A stretch of 64,000 bases of DNA from Streptococcus sp. 'caviae' (GCF_001937065.1 NZ_MOWR01000005.1:106627-170626), one strand, 5' to 3'; positions 8,697-18,004 are shown, numbered from the stretch's first letter. Translations and numbers: made by a program. The notes: generated from the letters alone by a model not told the origin.

Positions 8697-9764
8697 ATGA
8701 AACACAGAGTTCAAAAAGTAGAAGCTGCGCTGGCTGATGCCGGCTGTGATGCAGTTCTGGTAACCAATCTTAAAAATATTTATTATTTGACCGGTTTTTG
8801 GGGAACACAGGCAACCGTTTTTATCAGTAAGAGCCGTCGCTTGTTTTTGACAGATGCTCGCTATAGCTTGATTGCTAAGAATGTGGTTAAGGGCTGCTTT
8901 GACATTATCGAAACACGCGATTCTCTGACTGAAATTGCCAAAATGATAGCCGGCGATAAATTGACAGCCATCGGCTTTGATGACCAAGTATCTTATCGCT
9001 GTTTTAAGTCTTTGGAAAATGTCTTTGCTGGCTATCACTTGCGACCAATGGCGGATTTTATTGAAGCCATCCGTATGATTAAAGATGCGGATGAAATTAA
9101 GGCTATCCGCCGTGCCTGCCAGATTTCTGACCAAGCTTTTTTAGATGTGCTTGATTTTATCAAGCCCGGTCAAACGACTGAGCTAGAAGTGGCTGACTTT
9201 TTAGATTTTCGCATGAGACAATACGGTGCAAGCGGTGTATCCTTTGAAACGATTGCGGCATCAGGCTATCGCTCTGCTATGCCCCATGGAGTAGCGTCAG
9301 ACAAGGTCATTCAAAGAGGCGAGATGCTGACCCTTGACTTTGGCTGTTACTATAATCACTATGTTTCTGACATGACGCGGACGGTCCATATTGGACAAGC
9401 GAGCGATCAGGAGCGGGAAGTCTATGAGATTGTCCTGCGGAGCAATCAGGCGTTGATTGCATCTGCTAAAGCCGGGGTGACTTATCGTGCTTATGACCAG
9501 ATTGCGCGTGAGGTGATTGATGCAGCTGGTTATGGAGCGTATTTTACGCATGGCATTGGCCACGGTATCGGACTTGATATTCATGAGCTTCCTTATTTTG
9601 GCAAATCCGATGACACCATTAAAGCCGGAATGGTTTTGACAGATGAACCGGGGATTTATTTAGAGGATAGGTTTGGTGTCAGGATCGAAGATGATCTCCT
9701 CATTACTGAGGACGGCTGCGAGGTTCTGACTTCGGCACCCAAAGAGTTAATTGTTTTGAATTAA
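8697..9764 (+). CDS. pepP: Xaa-Pro peptidase, M24 family
   Basis: The product has 355 residues, with a creatinase-type N-terminal domain (about 1-125) and a pita-bread M24 catalytic domain. The five metal ligands are visible in order: Asp in LTLDFGCYY, Asp in VSDMTRTVH, His in GHGIGLDIHE, Glu in TDEPGIYLE and Glu in VRIEDD. Such enzymes are cytoplasmic Mn/Co metallopeptidases that cleave the bond before proline in peptides, useful for casein- or collagen-derived peptides. AGGAG precedes the ATG. It starts a run of co-oriented genes through nusB. Aminopeptidase P versus prolidase cannot be settled by eye. Confidence 0.9.
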   Translation: MKHRVQKVEAALADAGCDAVLVTNLKNIYYLTGFWGTQATVFISKSRRLFLTDARYSLIAKNVVKGCFDIIETRDSLTEIAKMIAGDKLTAIGFDDQVSYRCFKSLENVFAGYHLRPMADFIEAIRMIKDADEIKAIRRACQISDQAFLDVLDFIKPGQTTELEVADFLDFRMRQYGASGVSFETIAASGYRSAMPHGVASDKVIQRGEMLTLDFGCYYNHYVSDMTRTVHIGQASDQEREVYEIVLRSNQALIASAKAGVTYRAYDQIAREVIDAAGYGAYFTHGIGHGIGLDIHELPYFGKSDDTIKAGMVLTDEPGIYLEDRFGVRIEDDLLITEDGCEVLTSAPKELIVLN

Positions 9765-9851
9765 TCAAACTAGTCTAGCAATCGCCGGTGCTTGCAATAA
9801 AAGAAAATTTTTTAACATTTGGCGGATTTTATTTACGTGGAGGGGTTTTAT

Positions 9852-10334
9852 ATGACGGTGACAAAAAGGCTGTCTTGGCAGGATTATTTCATGGCTAATG
9901 CGGAGCTGATTTCCAAGCGTTCGACCTGCAACCGAGCCTATGTCGGGGCTGTTTTGGTTAAAAATAAGCGGATCATTGCCACGGGCTACAACGGCGGTGT
10001 GTCTGATACGGATAACTGTGATGACGCTGGCCATCAAATGGAAGACGGACACTGTATCCGAACGGTTCATGCCGAGATGAACGCGCTCATTCAGTGTGCT
10101 AAAGAGGGGATCTCGACTAATAATACCGAAATTTACGTCACGCATTTTCCATGTATCAACTGCACTAAAGCGCTCCTGCAGGCGGGTGTCAGCAAGATTA
10201 CCTATAAGACGGCCTACCATCCTCATCCTTTTGCCATTGAACTGTTAGAAGCTAAAAATGTTCCCTATTTTCAGCATGATGTACCGGAAATTCATCTGGG
10301 GCAGCAAGAGCAGCCAGGTTCAGAAAACATTTGA
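9852..10334 (+). CDS. comEB: dCMP deaminase (ComE operon protein 2 type)
   Basis: The product has 160 residues from the ATG at 9852, preceded by GGAGGGGT; an upstream in-frame ATG has no ribosome binding site. The zinc deaminase signature is complete: HAEMNAL supplies the His ligand and catalytic Glu, and PCINC the two Cys ligands. A Cys/His-containing segment (CNRAY ... DNCDDAGH) matches the second zinc site of dCMP deaminases. The enzyme converts dCMP to dUMP for thymidylate synthesis. It lies between pepP and efp. Despite the name it is not needed for DNA uptake in studied species. Confidence 0.92.
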   Translation: MTVTKRLSWQDYFMANAELISKRSTCNRAYVGAVLVKNKRIIATGYNGGVSDTDNCDDAGHQMEDGHCIRTVHAEMNALIQCAKEGISTNNTEIYVTHFPCINCTKALLQAGVSKITYKTAYHPHPFAIELLEAKNVPYFQHDVPEIHLGQQEQPGSENI

Positions 10335-10394
10335 GAATGCTGTGACATTATGGTAGAATGAGATGATAATATTTTGTAAAGAGGTATAGAAAAA

Positions 10395-10955
10395 ATGATT
10401 GAAGCAAGTAAGCTTAAGGCTGGCATGACTTTTGAGACCAATGACGGTAAATTGATCAAGGTACTTGAAGCCAGCCATCATAAACCAGGTAAAGGCAATA
10501 CTGTTATGCGTATGAAACTGCGCGATGTCCGTACGGGTTCAACTTTTGATACAACCTACCGTCCGGAAGAAAAATTTGAACAGGCTATCATTGAAACACG
10601 TCCTGCTCAATACCTTTATCAAATGGATGATACAGCTTATTTCATGGATACAGAAAATTATGAGCAGTATGAAATTCCGATTGCCAATGTGGCAGAAGAA
10701 TTAAAATTCATTTTGGAAAATTCAGAAGTTAAAATTCAGTTTTACGGGGCAGAAGTTATCGGTGTTACCATACCAACAACTGTCGAGCTGACCGTTACGG
10801 ATACACAGCCATCTATCAAGGGAGCAACTGTAACAGGCTCAGGAAAACCTGCAACGCTTGAGACAGGACTCGTTGTTAATGTGCCGGACTTCATTGAAGT
10901 CGGTCAGAAGCTGATCATCAATACAGCAGAAGGTACTTACGTTTCTCGTGCTTAA
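10395..10955 (+). CDS. efp: Elongation factor P
   Basis: A 186-residue full-length EF-P with three beta-barrel domains. The N-terminal KOW-like domain includes the tip loop SHHKPGKGN, whose Lys reaches the peptidyl-transferase centre, and the C-terminal OB domain carries the conserved [17 protein letters not shown] stretch. EF-P rescues ribosomes stalled at polyproline. AAAGAGG precedes the ATG. It lies between comEB and asp23 in the usual streptococcal order. Confidence 0.97.
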   Translation: MIEASKLKAGMTFETNDGKLIKVLEASHHKPGKGNTVMRMKLRDVRTGSTFDTTYRPEEKFEQAIIETRPAQYLYQMDDTAYFMDTENYEQYEIPIANVAEELKFILENSEVKIQFYGAEVIGVTIPTTVELTVTDTQPSIKGATVTGSGKPATLETGLVVNVPDFIEVGQKLIINTAEGTYVSRA

Positions 10956-10993
10956 ATAAAGCCGGATTTGTAAACTTTATTAGAAAGGATAGC

Positions 10994-11386
10994 ATGATGG
11001 CAAATGAAATGATTGGAGAAATTGTCATTTCTCCGCGTGTACTTGAAGTAATTACAGGCATTGCGACAACCAAGGTTGAAGGTGTTCACTCACTTCATAA
11101 TAAAAAAGTAGCTGACAGTCTTAGCAAGGTCGCTCATGGACGAGGCGTTTATCTTCAGACAGAAGAAGACGGGACCGTTAACGCTGATATTTATGTCTAT
11201 CTGCAATACGGTGTCAATGTGCCGGCAGTCTCTATCGAGATTCAGCAAGCTGTCAAGGCAGCTGTTTACGATATGGCAGAAGTCAGTCTTTCAGCAGTTA
11301 ACGTCCATGTTGTTGGTATCGTTCCTGAAAAAACACCAAAACCTGATATGAAAACCCTATTTGATGAGGATTTTCTTGATGGCTAG
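10994..11386 (+). CDS. Asp23/Gls24 family envelope stress protein
   Basis: The product has 130 residues covering one Asp23 (DUF322) domain, with [17 protein letters not shown] at the start and the NVHVVGIV motif near the end. Homologues are membrane-associated or cell-surface stress proteins; those next to nusB are conserved across Firmicutes. AGAAAGGA precedes the start; ATG at 10994 and ATG at 10997 are equally possible. Its 3-prime end overlaps nusB by 8 nt, so the two are probably translationally coupled. Confidence 0.88.
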   Translation: MMANEMIGEIVISPRVLEVITGIATTKVEGVHSLHNKKVADSLSKVAHGRGVYLQTEEDGTVNADIYVYLQYGVNVPAVSIEIQQAVKAAVYDMAEVSLSAVNVHVVGIVPEKTPKPDMKTLFDEDFLDG

Positions 11387-11807
11387 TGTGTTTAGTGATT
11401 CCAGACGTGATCTTCGTGAACGTGCCTTTCAGGCACTCTTTTCTTTGGAATTTGGCGGTGACAGTCTCAAGGCCGCAGATTTTGCTTATACTTATGACAA
11501 GGCTGATGAGGGAGAAGCTGACCTGCCTTTGTTCCTGCTGGCCCTGGTTCAAGGCGTATCTGAGTACAGAGAAGACCTGGATAAAAGCATTTCCCAGCAG
11601 CTTAAATCAGGCTGGACGCTGTCTCGTCTGACGCTGGTTGATAAAAATCTGCTGCGGCTGGGTTTATATGAAATTAAATATTATGAAGAAACCCCAGAAC
11701 GTGTCGCTCTCAATGAAATCATTGAAATTTCAAAGAAATATGCTGACGAAAAATCCAGTAAATTTATCAATGGTGTTCTAAGTCAGTTTATTGCTGAGAA
11801 AAAATAA
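11379..11807 (+). CDS. nusB: Transcription antitermination protein NusB
   Basis: The product has 142 residues beginning [21 protein letters not shown], the conserved start of NusB, an all-helical RNA-binding protein that with NusE binds boxA of rRNA transcripts. The ATG at 11379 is preferred over the in-frame ATG at 11361 because the conserved N-terminus begins there and GAGG lies 9 nt before it. It overlaps the asp23 gene by 8 nt and ends the pepP-nusB cluster. Confidence 0.95.
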   Translation: MASVFSDSRRDLRERAFQALFSLEFGGDSLKAADFAYTYDKADEGEADLPLFLLALVQGVSEYREDLDKSISQQLKSGWTLSRLTLVDKNLLRLGLYEIKYYEETPERVALNEIIEISKKYADEKSSKFINGVLSQFIAEKK

Positions 11808-11871
11808 AAGGCTCAGGCTGCTTTTTTGCTATTGTCAAATAGATCAGCATTTAGGTAAAAATAGTTTCTAT

Positions 11872-11900
11872 GACAGCGGTCGGCAGGGCTGCTGTTTTTG
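11872..11900 (+). terminator. Terminator after nusB
   Basis: ACAGC(GG) pairs with (GCTG)CTGT around a GC-rich loop and is followed by TTTTTG. Confidence 0.55.
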
Positions 11901-11916
11901 TGTGAAAAAAGAATGA

Positions 11917-11945
11917 TTGAAAAATGAAAGCGCATACGCTATAAT
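11917..11945 (+). promoter_or_regulatory. Promoter of the extra GH32 gene with an internal cre-like/LacI-type operator
   Basis: TTGAAA (11917-11922), 17-nt spacer, TATAAT (11940-11945). The spacer contains ATGAAAGCGCATACG (11924-11938), which fits the CcpA cre consensus at 14 of 15 positions and includes the palindrome AGCG-CATA-CGCT. A regulator bound here would sit between -35 and -10 and block transcription. Confidence 0.75.
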
Positions 11946-11978
11946 GAAAGTATCTGTTTTTAATCAAAGGAGAAGAAA

Positions 11979-13439
11979 ATGAAAGAATGGACGCGGGAAG
12001 AGCGTTACCGTGTGCTGCAGGGTGCAGATGACATTCGCGGACTTTATGAGAGCATCAAAGAATCTGATTACAGGCAAACTTATCATGTACAGCCGATTAC
12101 AGGCTTATCGAGCGATCCCAATGGCTTTGTTTATCATAAGGGCATCTGGCATCTTTTTTACCAGTGGTGCCCGTGGGGCGCTGTGCACGGCTTAAAATAC
12201 TGGTACCATTCAGTATCAAAAGATTTGGTCCATTGGGAAAACCGCGGTGTGGGCATTTATCCGGACTCTTTTTATGATAATAAAGGAGTGCATTCTGGCT
12301 CAGGTTTTTCGACAGGAGATGATCTCTACCTTTTTTATACAGGCAACCATCGTGATGAAGACTGGGTACGGACACCCTATACCTGTGTTGCCAAGTTAGA
12401 AGATTCCGGTGAGCTGGTTAAAGCTCCCCAGCCTCTTTTTGGCCCTCATGAAAATTATACGGAACACCAGCGTGATCCCAAGGTTGTTTATGATGAAGAC
12501 ACTCAACAGTATTACATTCTTTTGGGAGCGCAGTCTAAAGACCTTAAAGGGAAGGTTTTAATTTACCGTTCGGATTCCCTGCTGGAAGGCTGGACTTTTG
12601 CCGGTGAACTGCAGGTTCCGGGCTTTGAAGACTTAGGCGGTATGTGGGAGTGCCCGTCCATCGAGCGCATTTCCGGCAAGGACGTCTTAGTTTTCTCACC
12701 CCAGTACACAACCCTGCCAAATCGTAACCAAAGTACTAACCATAACATTTATTTGCTTGGCAAAATGGATTATAAGAACTTAACGTTCACAGCAGAAGGA
12801 AATTATCGCCATCTGGATTACGGCTTTGATTTTTATGCCGCCCAGTTTGCTGCCAATGACGGAGATCCTGACAGAGCTGTTTTAACGGCTTGGATGGGAC
12901 TGCCGGATAATCACTATCCAACTGAAGCAGAAGACTGGGAGGGCAGTCTGACCCTGCCGCGTGAGCTGCGCCTTGTTAACAATCGCTTGCTTCAGCGGCC
13001 CGTGCCGGCCCTTGCCTCGCTTCGAAAGGAAGCTGTGGTTTTAGATGAAGAACTGCCTAGGGTCTGTGAATTGGAGATATCAAACCAGCAAGGGCAAGAC
13101 TTTGAATTGAAACTGTTCAGCAAGAAAGATGGCAGCGGCGGTTTTTGCATTTCTTACGATGGCCAAGCAAAACTCTGTACAGTTGACCGCAGTCAGATGG
13201 ATCAGCATTTCAATGCAGAGCTTGGGGAGTGTTTGACGGTTCCCTTGGAAGATGAGCTGACCAAGCTTGCTGTCTATATTGACAAGAGCTCTGTTGAAAT
13301 ATTTATTAATGACGGGCAGGCCACCTTTACCTCCCATCTGTATCCTACCAAACAGGAAGCTTACTACAGTGCGAGTTCCCACCTTGACTTGCAGGCCTGG
13401 CTCTTAAAACCAGCGGTGACAGACGATTTTGTTGTTTAA
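11979..13439 (+). CDS. GH32 beta-fructosidase, second sucrose-6-phosphate hydrolase
   Basis: The product has 486 residues: a five-bladed propeller (about 30-330) and a C-terminal beta-sandwich. The nucleophile Asp is in SDPNG (the preceding residue is Ser, where Asn is usual), the transition-state Asp in QRDPKV, and the acid/base Glu in WECPS. No signal peptide is present, so it acts in the cytoplasm, most likely on sucrose-6-phosphate or short fructosides. It is clearly divergent from the scrB at 14441-15880. As I recall, S. mutans has scrR next to nusB without this gene, so it is probably an insertion or a duplication. It has its own promoter with a cre-like site and converges on scrR. Confidence 0.88.
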   Translation: MKEWTREERYRVLQGADDIRGLYESIKESDYRQTYHVQPITGLSSDPNGFVYHKGIWHLFYQWCPWGAVHGLKYWYHSVSKDLVHWENRGVGIYPDSFYDNKGVHSGSGFSTGDDLYLFYTGNHRDEDWVRTPYTCVAKLEDSGELVKAPQPLFGPHENYTEHQRDPKVVYDEDTQQYYILLGAQSKDLKGKVLIYRSDSLLEGWTFAGELQVPGFEDLGGMWECPSIERISGKDVLVFSPQYTTLPNRNQSTNHNIYLLGKMDYKNLTFTAEGNYRHLDYGFDFYAAQFAANDGDPDRAVLTAWMGLPDNHYPTEAEDWEGSLTLPRELRLVNNRLLQRPVPALASLRKEAVVLDEELPRVCELEISNQQGQDFELKLFSKKDGSGGFCISYDGQAKLCTVDRSQMDQHFNAELGECLTVPLEDELTKLAVYIDKSSVEIFINDGQATFTSHLYPTKQEAYYSASSHLDLQAWLLKPAVTDDFVV

Positions 13440-13474
13440 AAAAACTCACAAAGCTAAGGCTTTGTGAGTTTTTA
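13440..13474. terminator. Bidirectional terminator between the GH32 gene and scrR
   Basis: A perfect 13-bp stem AAACTCACAAAGC/GCTTTGTGAGTTT with loop TAAG, A-rich on the left and T-rich on the right. Confidence 0.92.
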
Positions 13475-14437
13475 AATGCTCCTGCCGGACAGCAGGGTTA
13501 TAGGAAGTTTGTGCTCTTTTTCGGTTATGGTCTGTCCTGCAATTTTTTTAAGCAGCAGCTCAACGGTCAGCTGAGCGATATCGTGAATGGGTTGCTTAAT
13601 GGTGGTCAGCTGCGGCAGATAGTTTTCAATGAAGGCAGTTCCGTCATAGCCGATTAACTTTAAGTCTCCAGGAATCTTAATCTCTAATTCATTGGCGACT
13701 TTCATCACCAGCATAGCTGTCAGGTCATCAGACGTGAAAATACCGTCCGGCTGAAAACGATCAAGAATATTTTTGATTTCCATTTCCTTGCGAACAGGAG
13801 AATAGTCGCTGGAAACGTTAATGAAATAAGAGTCAGGCAGGACAGAGCTAAAGCCTGTGCGGCGCAGGGCTGTCGGTGAGCAGCTGTCGTCATTGCCGGT
13901 AATCATGACAATTCGCTTGCAGCCAGCCTGCTCTAAAGTATGGGCAGCCAGAGCACCGCCTTGAAAATTGTCAGATGAAACAACAGGAATATTGGGAGAA
14001 AGATTGCGGTCGAAGGAAATAATAGGAGCAGTGACACGGTCGTAATCAGGAATTCCTAAATTATGGCTGCCGGAGATAATGCCATCCACCTGATTGGCTT
14101 CCAGCATTTCCAAGTATTCGCGTTCCTTGTCAGAATCGTGCTCGCTGTTGCAGATAATGGTCTTGTAGCCTTTGTCAAACAGCTCGCGCTCCAAATGTTC
14201 AATTAATTCAGCATAAAAGATATGGCTGATATTGGGGAAAATCAGGCCAACCAGCTTAGACGATTTTCCCTGCAGACTTCTGGCGAGATTATTGGGTTTA
14301 TAGCCGAGTTCACGCATGGCCTCATTGACTTTTTGAATGGTTTTCTTTGAAAGATAGCCTTTGTTATTAATCACGCGGGAAACAGTAGTAGGACTGACAC
14401 CCGCTAATTCTGCAACATCTGTTAATTTTGTAACCAT
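13472..14437 (-). CDS. scrR: LacI family sucrose operon repressor
   Basis: The product has 321 residues. The N-terminal helix-turn-helix is canonical for LacI (KLTDVAELAGVSPTTVSRVIN), followed by the hinge helix NNLARSLQGK and a periplasmic-binding-protein-like effector domain. It starts 3 nt after the scrB stop and has no ribosome binding site of its own, so translation is coupled. Position in the scr locus identifies it as ScrR, which represses scrA and scrB in the absence of sucrose. Candidate operators are the inverted repeat at 16007-16033 and the palindrome in the promoter of the extra GH32 gene. Confidence 0.92.
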   Translation of the reverse strand: MVTKLTDVAELAGVSPTTVSRVINNKGYLSKKTIQKVNEAMRELGYKPNNLARSLQGKSSKLVGLIFPNISHIFYAELIEHLERELFDKGYKTIICNSEHDSDKEREYLEMLEANQVDGIISGSHNLGIPDYDRVTAPIISFDRNLSPNIPVVSSDNFQGGALAAHTLEQAGCKRIVMITGNDDSCSPTALRRTGFSSVLPDSYFINVSSDYSPVRKEMEIKNILDRFQPDGIFTSDDLTAMLVMKVANELEIKIPGDLKLIGYDGTAFIENYLPQLTTIKQPIHDIAQLTVELLLKKIAGQTITEKEHKLPITLLSGRSI

Positions 14438-14440
14438 AAG

Positions 14441-15880
14441 CTAATAGTTTAATTCAAAGTACTTACCGGTTGGCTGTCCTTCTTTGACAGCAATACCGTT
14501 CTGGTCTGCATGCGGGAAGACACGGCCTGTAAATACTTTTTCTCCCTTATTGATGAAAATTTCAAAAATTGATTTGTCGATGAAAATATTTGCAGTTGTA
14601 ACTTCATTATCAATCGCACAGGAACGGGTTGTGCCGTATTCAAGAGCATACTGTTCCCCTGCCTGAGAGCGATCCAGCAGAATTTCGCCTTTTTTGGTAT
14701 CGACAGTCACCGATAAGCCCTTGCCGTTTTGGTCAGCAAATAAAATAATTTCACTGCGGCTGTCCTTGTCAAAGGTCAGCTCCAGCTCATAAGTATTGTT
14801 GGTTGAACTCATATTGGTGAAGGCCTTTTCTTCCTGACGCAGGTCAGTAATGGCATCAACAGGATATTGGTACAATTTTCCGTCTTTAATCGTCAGTTCT
14901 TTGACCAGGCTCATGGCTCCTTGGTAATCATATTTGTCGGTTGGATATTCCACGTCCGGCAGTCCAATCCAGCTGATAGATAAGGCTCGGCCGTTAGGTG
15001 CGTTGAAGGCTTGGGTTGCATAGACTTCAAAGCCGTAATCCAAATTATGAATCTCAGAAGGGTTGATGAGGGCAGCTTTTTCTGTGTCAAACGTTTGACC
15101 TATTTTATACATGTTTGGATAAATATTGTCATAGCTAATGACCTTTTTGTCCAGCCCCTGAGGACAGTAAAGAAGAACCGGCTGGTCATCTACAAAAACC
15201 AGATTAGGGCATTCAATCATGTAAGAGGTGGCATCATTGTCAAAGTCCAAATCTCCGACAAAAGTCCATTCTTTATAACTGTTGTTCAGAGCCTTATAAA
15301 GTTTGATAAATCCTTTTTTATCAAGGCTTTGCGCGCCGATAATAGCGTAGTAGTCGCCTTTGTAGAAGAAAATCTGCGGATCGCGGAAATGTTCAGTCAC
15401 ATCATCTGGCTTAGCAATCAGTGTTTGAGGGACTTTTTCTAAATGTCCGCTGCTGTCGAGTAAACCGCCGTTTTGATAGGTATGCCGCACCCAGTTTTCA
15501 TCGCGGACATTGCCTGTATAAAAGATGAACAGCTTATCGCCAAACTGCATGGCAGAACCTGAGTACATCCCGTGGCTGTCCAAGGATGTATCCGGATATA
15601 AAATCGTTCCTGTCTCTTTAAAATGGATTAAGTCGGTTGACTCTGTCTGTACCCAGGACTTGAGACCGTGAGCAGCACCAAATGGGAAATACTGGTAAAA
15701 GAGCTGCCATTTTCCTTTGAAGTAGGAGAAGCCATTGGGATCATTGAGAAGACCGTAGGCCGGTTCAACATGAAATACTGTATGCCAGGGAGAGCTGGCA
15801 GCGTTTTCTTTAATTTTCTGAACCTCTTCCTCTGTCCATTTATCATAAGGTTTGTACTTTTGTTCAGTTGTTAATGACAT
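14441..15880 (-). CDS. scrB: Sucrose-6-phosphate hydrolase (GH32)
   Basis: A 479-residue cytoplasmic GH32 enzyme that splits the sucrose-6-phosphate delivered by ScrA into glucose-6-phosphate and fructose. Catalytic motifs are complete: LNDPNG (nucleophile Asp), FRDPQ (transition-state stabiliser) and IECPN (acid/base Glu); the beta-sandwich carries IFIDKSIFEIFIN. GGAGG lies 5 nt ahead of the ATG. It is divergent from scrA and forms an operon with scrR downstream, the order known from S. mutans. Confidence 0.95.
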   Translation of the reverse strand: MSLTTEQKYKPYDKWTEEEVQKIKENAASSPWHTVFHVEPAYGLLNDPNGFSYFKGKWQLFYQYFPFGAAHGLKSWVQTESTDLIHFKETGTILYPDTSLDSHGMYSGSAMQFGDKLFIFYTGNVRDENWVRHTYQNGGLLDSSGHLEKVPQTLIAKPDDVTEHFRDPQIFFYKGDYYAIIGAQSLDKKGFIKLYKALNNSYKEWTFVGDLDFDNDATSYMIECPNLVFVDDQPVLLYCPQGLDKKVISYDNIYPNMYKIGQTFDTEKAALINPSEIHNLDYGFEVYATQAFNAPNGRALSISWIGLPDVEYPTDKYDYQGAMSLVKELTIKDGKLYQYPVDAITDLRQEEKAFTNMSSTNNTYELELTFDKDSRSEIILFADQNGKGLSVTVDTKKGEILLDRSQAGEQYALEYGTTRSCAIDNEVTTANIFIDKSIFEIFINKGEKVFTGRVFPHADQNGIAVKEGQPTGKYFELNY

Positions 15881-15976
15881 AGTGCCTCCATCGTATAATT
15901 CTATATTATATACTAGACGTTTTCTTCTTAAAAATCAATATTTTACTGCAAAAAGTGACTTTTTTATGTAAAACGA

Positions 15977-16004
15977 TTGACATATTATGAAAAAATGATA
16001 AAAT
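15977..16004 (+). promoter_or_regulatory. Promoter of scrA
   Basis: TTGACA (15977-15982), a 16-nt spacer and TAAAAT (15999-16004) drive scrA. A TATAAT-type -10 for the divergent scrB is visible on the minus strand near 15910. Confidence 0.75.
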
Positions 16005-16006
16005 AT

Positions 16007-16033
16007 AAAGCGTGGAAAGTAAAAAAACGCTTT
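16007..16033. promoter_or_regulatory. Candidate ScrR/CcpA operator at the scrA start site
   Basis: AAAGCGT (16007-16013) is repeated inverted as ACGCTTT (16027-16033) with 13 nt between, immediately downstream of the scrA -10. The right arm read on the minus strand (TGAAAGCGT...) also resembles a cre. The same AAAGCG/ACGCT words occur in the promoter of the extra GH32 gene. Confidence 0.55.
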
Positions 16034-16067
16034 CAAAAATCAAAAAAATTAAAGGAGTTTTTTGCAA

Positions 16068-17996
16068 ATGGATAACACACAAATTGCAAAAGAGGTTATT
16101 GCAGCCGTTGGCGGCCGTGATAACGTAAAAAGTGTCGCCCACTGTGCAACACGTCTCCGCGTTATGGTTGTTGATGAAGGAAAAATCGATAAAAGTAAGG
16201 CGGAAAGCATTGACAAGGTTAAAGGAGCCTTCTTTAACGCCGGTCAGTATCAAATCATTTTTGGTACCGGAACAGTTAATAAAATTTATGAAGAAGTCGT
16301 TGCTTTGGGCCTTCCTGCCTCATCAACAGGCGATCAAAAAGAAGAAGCTGCAAAACAAGGGAATGCTTTTCAGCGTGCTGTCCGTACCTTTGGTGATGTC
16401 TTTGTACCGCTGCTTCCGGCAATCGTAGCAACCGGTCTTTTCATGGGGATTCGCGGTGCCATCAATAATGACACTATTCTCGGACTGTTTGGAACGACTT
16501 CGAAAGCCTTCTCTGCTTCCAACTTTTACACCTACACGGTTGTCTTAACGGATACGGCCTTTGCCTTCTTCCCAGCCTTGATTTCTTGGTCAGCCTTCCG
16601 CGTTTTCGGAGGAAATCCGGTTATTGGTTTGGTTCTAGGGCTTATGATGGTTAACTCCGCTCTTCCAAATGCTTGGGATGTAGCTTCCGGCGCTGCTAAA
16701 CCGATTTATTTCTTCGGTTTTGTTCCGGTTGTTGGTTATCAAAATTCAGTTCTTCCGGCTTTCTTTGTTGGTCTGCTGGGTGCTAAATTTGAAAAATGGC
16801 TGCATAAGAGAGTCCCGGATGTCTTGGATCTGCTCTTAGTGCCTTTCCTGACATTTACCGTAATGTCTATTCTTGCCCTCTTTGTTATCGGTCCGGTATT
16901 CCACACTGTGGAAGATTACGTTTTAGCCGCAACAAAATTCCTTTTAGAATTGCCTCTCGGTCTGTCAGGGCTGATTCTTGGCGGTCTTCACCAAGTTATC
17001 GTCGTTACCGGTGTTCACCACATCTTCAACCTTCTTGAATCTCAATTAATTGCTGCTGATGGAAAAGATCCGTTTAACGCTATTATTACTGCAGCCATGA
17101 CTGCTCAAGCCGGTGCAACACTGGCGGTTGGTGTTAAAACTAAATCAGCTAAACTTAAAGCGCTCGCCTTTCCGGCTGCCCTTTCTGCAGGACTGGGAAT
17201 CACAGAACCAGCTATTTTCGGTGTGAACTTGCGCTTTGGTAAACCATTTGTAATGGGGCTTGTTGCTGGTGCTGCCGGCGGTTGGTTAGCTTCTATCCTT
17301 AATCTTGCCGGTACTGGTTTTGGTATTACCATTATTCCAGGAACGCTCCTTTATTTAAACGGTCAAGTCTTTAAATACATTATCATGGTACTTGCGACAA
17401 CAGCCCTCGGCTTCACTTTGACTTACATGTTTGGTTATAATGATGAGGAAACTGCTGAGGAAGCCGCTGATACAGCTGCGCTTGCTGAAGAAGAAAAAAC
17501 TGGTCAAGTCGCTGAAGCAGCTCCAGCAACTGCAGAAGTCACAGACGAAATTCTGGCAGCTCCTCTTGCAGGCCAAGTCGTAGACCTTAAGTCTGTAAAT
17601 GATCCCGTTTTCTCCAGCGAAGCTATGGGTAAAGGTGTCGCTGTTAAACCTAGCGGCAACACGGTCTATGCACCGGTTGACGGTACCATTCAAATCGCAT
17701 TTGACACAGGTCATGCCTACGGTATTAAATCTGATAAGGGTGCAGAAATTCTGATTCATATCGGTATTGATACAGTATCTATGAATGGTGATGGCTTTGA
17801 CCAAAAGGTAAAAGCTGATCAAAAAGTTAAAAAAGGCGATGTTCTGGGAACATTTGACAGTGCGAAGATCGCACAGGCCGGTCTTGATGATACAACAATG
17901 TTTATCATTACTAACACAGCAGATTATGCATCAGTTTCACCTGTTTCTTCAGGAACAGTAGAAGTTGGCGACGACTTGCTGGAAGTTAAAAAATAA
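16068..17996 (+). CDS. scrA: Sucrose-specific PTS enzyme IIBCA
   Basis: The product has 642 residues with domains in order: EIIB (1-85, phospho-Cys26 in VAHCATRLR), membrane EIIC (about 105-455, roughly ten hydrophobic segments) and, after an Ala/Glu-rich linker, EIIA (about 490-642, active His in LIHIGIDT). It imports sucrose with phosphorylation at C6. ATG at 16068 is chosen over the TTG two codons upstream; AAAGGAG precedes both. From memory the EIIA end is very like S. mutans ScrA, while the EIIBC part is closer to the pneumococcal ScrT type, suggesting a mosaic. It is divergent from scrB. Confidence 0.93.
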   Translation: MDNTQIAKEVIAAVGGRDNVKSVAHCATRLRVMVVDEGKIDKSKAESIDKVKGAFFNAGQYQIIFGTGTVNKIYEEVVALGLPASSTGDQKEEAAKQGNAFQRAVRTFGDVFVPLLPAIVATGLFMGIRGAINNDTILGLFGTTSKAFSASNFYTYTVVLTDTAFAFFPALISWSAFRVFGGNPVIGLVLGLMMVNSALPNAWDVASGAAKPIYFFGFVPVVGYQNSVLPAFFVGLLGAKFEKWLHKRVPDVLDLLLVPFLTFTVMSILALFVIGPVFHTVEDYVLAATKFLLELPLGLSGLILGGLHQVIVVTGVHHIFNLLESQLIAADGKDPFNAIITAAMTAQAGATLAVGVKTKSAKLKALAFPAALSAGLGITEPAIFGVNLRFGKPFVMGLVAGAAGGWLASILNLAGTGFGITIIPGTLLYLNGQVFKYIIMVLATTALGFTLTYMFGYNDEETAEEAADTAALAEEEKTGQVAEAAPATAEVTDEILAAPLAGQVVDLKSVNDPVFSSEAMGKGVAVKPSGNTVYAPVDGTIQIAFDTGHAYGIKSDKGAEILIHIGIDTVSMNGDGFDQKVKADQKVKKGDVLGTFDSAKIAQAGLDDTTMFIITNTADYASVSPVSSGTVEVGDDLLEVKK

Positions 17997-18004
17997 CAGC
18001 TTTT

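Noticed and set aside
8559..9134. Upstream extension of the minus-strand zinc-ribbon frame
   Set aside because: It runs antisense through pepP; GGAGG and the Cys motif place the true start at 8558.
16062..16067. TTG start two codons before the scrA ATG
   Set aside because: It is too close to AAAGGAG, and ATG at 16068 matches the usual EIIB start.
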